Assembly: GCA_030616165.1 (NCBI GenBank)
Contig: JAUWXV010000178.1
Coordinates: 1-7,773 of the forward strand
Direction of reading: 5' to 3'
Source: a bacterium
GTDB lineage: Bacteria; SM23-31; JAUVVT01
DNA: 7,773 nucleotides
Shown here: piece after piece, positions 6,745 to 7,773 of the stretch
Numbering within the stretch: the first letter of the stretch is position 1
How the letters are laid out: each line of letters starts with the position of its first letter
Notes under the pieces: generated by a model
The model's database searches: none
What the model saw: only the letters and a program-made list of their open reading frames with translations
What the model was told of the DNA's origin: nothing
Program-made: the position numbers and the translations under genes

Positions 6745-6847
6745 AATGAAAATAGATTAAAATAATTGTAATAAACCGCAGACCCAAAGGGTAAGGACGC
6801 AGACCCACAGGGCAGGCCCGAAGGGCAAGGAAGAAAATAGAGAGGGC
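6745..6847 (+). repeat. First copy of an exact 103-bp repeat
   Basis: It is identical by eye to 6893-6995, offset 148 bp. It covers the AAAATAGATTAAAATAATTG variant of block A and the whole of block B up to the first bases of the block C stem. Zero divergence points to a recent duplication or gene conversion. Confidence 0.9.
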
Positions 6848-6878
6848 AAACACACAGTGCACGTACAGGGGTTCGCCC
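6844..6878. repeat. Block C hairpin with one mismatched pair
   Basis: GGGCAAAC (6844-6851) faces GTTCGCCC (6871-6878). Position 6848 is A where G would pair. It is the clearest case in the window where the stem is broken. CTAC follows. Confidence 0.75.
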
Positions 6879-6892
6879 CTACATTTGATTGG

Positions 6893-6995
6893 AATGAAAA
6901 TAGATTAAAATAATTGTAATAAACCGCAGACCCAAAGGGTAAGGACGCAGACCCACAGGGCAGGCCCGAAGGGCAAGGAAGAAAATAGAGAGGGC
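6893..6995 (+). repeat. Second copy of the exact 103-bp repeat
   Basis: It matches 6745-6847 exactly. The copies diverge immediately inside the hairpin stem at 6848/6996 (A versus G) and upstream at 6744/6892. Confidence 0.9.
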
Positions 6996-7056
6996 GAATA
7001 AATTCGCCCCTACGGGTCATGGCCAAGAGGAAAATTCATTAAAATGAGGGTTGGAA
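6971..7056 (+). repeat. Right copy of the 86-bp direct repeat flanking the helicase-exonuclease pair
   Basis: This is the partner of 2186-2271, in the same orientation, with four mismatches counted by eye. It includes the perfect hairpin GGGCGAAT-AA-ATTCGCCC at 6992-7009. Confidence 0.85.
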
Positions 7057-7063
7057 CATCCTA

Positions 7064-7083
7064 AGACACGCCATGGCGTGTCT
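7064..7083. repeat. Perfect 20-bp palindrome with a different stem sequence
   Basis: AGACACGCCATGGCGTGTCT is fully self-complementary and is followed by CTAC, as in the GGGCGA hairpins. It follows block A directly, so it occupies the block C position with unrelated bases. Confidence 0.85.
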
Positions 7084-7136
7084 CTACATTGTTATTTAAA
7101 TACAAAATCCACTAAAATAAGGATTGAAAACAGAGA

Positions 7137-7154
7137 GGGCGAATAAATTCGCCC
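7137..7154. repeat. Block C hairpin
   Basis: GGGCGAAT (7137-7144), AA, ATTCGCCC (7147-7154). It is followed by CCAC instead of the usual CTAC, then by block D. Confidence 0.85.
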
Positions 7155-7209
7155 CCACGGGTCATGGCTGAGAGGAATTGTCTATCAAAACAAGGATTGA
7201 AAACAAATA

Positions 7210-7229
7210 GGGCGATTCATGAATCGCCC
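7210..7229. repeat. Perfect 20-bp palindrome of block C type
   Basis: GGGCGATTCATGAATCGCCC is fully self-complementary and followed by CTAC. The inner part of the stem differs from the GGGCGAAT copies on both arms at once. Confidence 0.85.
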
Positions 7230-7267
7230 CTACATTAATTTTTTGTAAATTGTAAATTGATTGTCGC

Positions 7268-7302
7268 TGCTATTAGCTGTTAGCTATTGGCTTTTAGCTT
7301 TT
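7268..7302. repeat. Heptamer repeat, five units
   Basis: TGCTATT-AGCTGTT-AGCTATT-GGCTTTT-AGCTTTT runs with an exact 7-nt period. It shares its core with the array at 6451-6477 and sits between two block C hairpins. Confidence 0.8.
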
Positions 7303-7311
7303 ATGGAAAGA

Positions 7312-7331
7312 GGGCGAATAGCCATTCGCCC
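7312..7331. repeat. Block C hairpin
   Basis: GGGCGAAT (7312-7319), loop AGCC, ATTCGCCC (7324-7331), followed by CTAC and block D. Confidence 0.85.
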
Positions 7332-7385
7332 CTACGGGTTATGGCTGAGAGGAATATTCATTAAAACAATGGTTGGAAACAGAGA

Positions 7386-7403
7386 GGGCGAATAAATTCG
7401 CCC
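7386..7403. repeat. Block C hairpin
   Basis: GGGCGAAT (7386-7393), AA, ATTCGCCC (7396-7403), followed by CTAC. Stem and loop are identical to the copies at 2207-2224, 6992-7009 and 7137-7154. Confidence 0.85.
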
Positions 7404-7468
7404 CTACGTTTGGTTGAAAGAGATTATTTAAGACATTTTGTGGGAACACCTTCGTCAGCAGAAAGTTA

Positions 7469-7494
7469 CGCCCGGGGTAATGAAACCCAGGGCG
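7469..7494. repeat. Imperfect inverted repeat of another type
   Basis: CGCCC-G-GGGT (7469-7478) pairs with ACCC-A-GGGCG (7485-7494) around AATGAA, a 9-bp stem with one G/A mismatch. It lacks the CTAC tail and does not fit the block C family. No U-run follows closely enough to call a terminator. Confidence 0.5.
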
Positions 7495-7518
7495 ATCGAA
7501 AATTCATTAAAAAAAAGA

Positions 7519-7539
7519 GGGCGACCCGCCGGATCGCCC
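7519..7539. repeat. Block C hairpin with variant interior
   Basis: GGGCGA (7519-7524) pairs with TCGCCC (7534-7539). The interior CCCGCCGGA is GC-rich and partly self-complementary. CTAC follows. Confidence 0.75.
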
Positions 7540-7717
7540 CTACATTCGGTGTTTCTACAATTCAAAATAAGTAGTTATACCGCAAACGGCGGTTATGATA
7601 AATTTGTTAATCGAATATTATGCTTATCTAATTAATCCATATCATGTATTGTCCCCCATTTACCAAATAAACATTCATGCTCCTTTGGAGCGCCACGAAA
7701 AATGAAAATAACTGTAA

Positions 7718-7751
7718 GGACAGAACCCAAAGGGCAAGCACTGTTCTGTCC
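7718..7751. repeat. Hairpin with GGACAGAAC stem, block C position
   Basis: GGACAGAAC (7718-7726) pairs perfectly with GTTCTGTCC (7743-7751), and CTAC overlaps and follows. Its loop contains a CCCAAAGGGCAAGCA piece of the block B type, so a block B module sits inside a block C hairpin. Confidence 0.8.
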
Positions 7752-7773
7752 CTACATCTAATTTCTTTAATCT

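Larger units (their letters stand above)
6478..7773. repeat. Right repeat island: mosaic of one interspersed repeat family
   Basis: About 1.3 kb with no credible gene. Units are built in a loose order. Block A is (A)TTCATTAAAAnnAGGGTTGGAAA. Block B is AATAAACCGCAGACC followed by CCCAAAGGG-, CCCACAGGG- and CCCGAAGGG-type modules and GGCAAGGAAGAAAATAGAG. Block C is a hairpin followed by CTAC. Block D is GGGT(C/T)ATGGC(C/T)(A/G)AGAGG. Block A copies lie near 6491, 6605, 7033, 7107, 7180, 7351 and 7499 (partial). All are in the same orientation as the left island. No transposase is present, so any mobility would be driven from elsewhere. Confidence 0.88.

Noticed and set aside
6757-7026. Minus-strand reading frame with the same first residues
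   Set aside because: It translates two repeat units, with internal peptide repetition and no domain or ribosome site.
7033-7380. CRISPR array with repeats ending GATTGAAAAC
   Set aside because: Intervals are made of recurring blocks of the same repeat family, the repeats vary in sequence, spacing breaks down after 7204, and no Cas gene is present.
6547-7539. Hairpins as intrinsic terminators
   Set aside because: Stems are GC-rich but followed by CTAC rather than a T-run, and many lie in tandem far from any gene end.
7438-7635. Plus-strand reading frame of 65 codons
   Set aside because: It crosses two inverted repeats and a block C hairpin, has no ribosome site and resembles no known protein.

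Overview
The window is bacterial. The coding part is strongly AT-rich and Lys/Ile/Asn-heavy, the tRNA encodes its own CCA, one gene has a perfect AGGAGG ribosome site while the others have A/T-rich leaders, and sigma70-type -35/-10 boxes are readable. Low GC, a small TLAP-type two-helix membrane protein (DUF3098-like) and abundant GGGCGA...TCGCCCCTAC hairpin repeats resemble uncultivated candidate phyla of the FCB or WOR-3 type. That placement is an inference and no taxonomic marker gene is present.

Layout, left to right. (1) 1-1244, plus strand: two genes that look like a decaying nuclease or restriction pair. The first is a PD-(D/E)XK-like family protein with apparent frameshifts at both ends. 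The second is an Mrr-type restriction protein that keeps its N-terminal sensor-like part but ends exactly where the catalytic domain should begin. (2) 1319-1667, minus strand: a small two-helix membrane protein followed by tRNA-Val(UAC). A textbook promoter sits so close to the start codon that the mRNA would be leaderless. The tRNA 3' end points at the decaying pair, so that pair could be the edge of a tRNA-integrated island. (3) 1668-2572: a 0.9 kb gene-free stretch with two mutually exclusive hairpins and a first block of dispersed repeats. (4) 2573-6362, plus strand: an intact 925-aa UvrD/Rep-type helicase fused to an AddB/Cas4-like iron-sulphur PD-(D/E)XK nuclease, then a 294-aa protein with a helix-hairpin-helix-like N-terminus and a DEDDy (YprB-type) RNase H-like exonuclease domain. 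(5) 6363-7773: 1.4 kb without genes, almost entirely a mosaic of the same repeats.

The helicase-nuclease and the exonuclease are the only clearly intact enzymes. Both act on nucleic-acid ends and could work together in DNA end processing, repair or defence, but only adjacency supports a joint role. They lie between two islands of one repeat family in direct orientation (an 86-bp copy on each side, 4,785 bp apart). The repeat family is the least explained part of the window. Its hairpin stems differ in sequence from copy to copy but almost all stay self-complementary, and nearly all are followed by CTAC. A unit ending in GGATTGAAAAC, resembling a CRISPR repeat end, alternates with the hairpins without true spacers.
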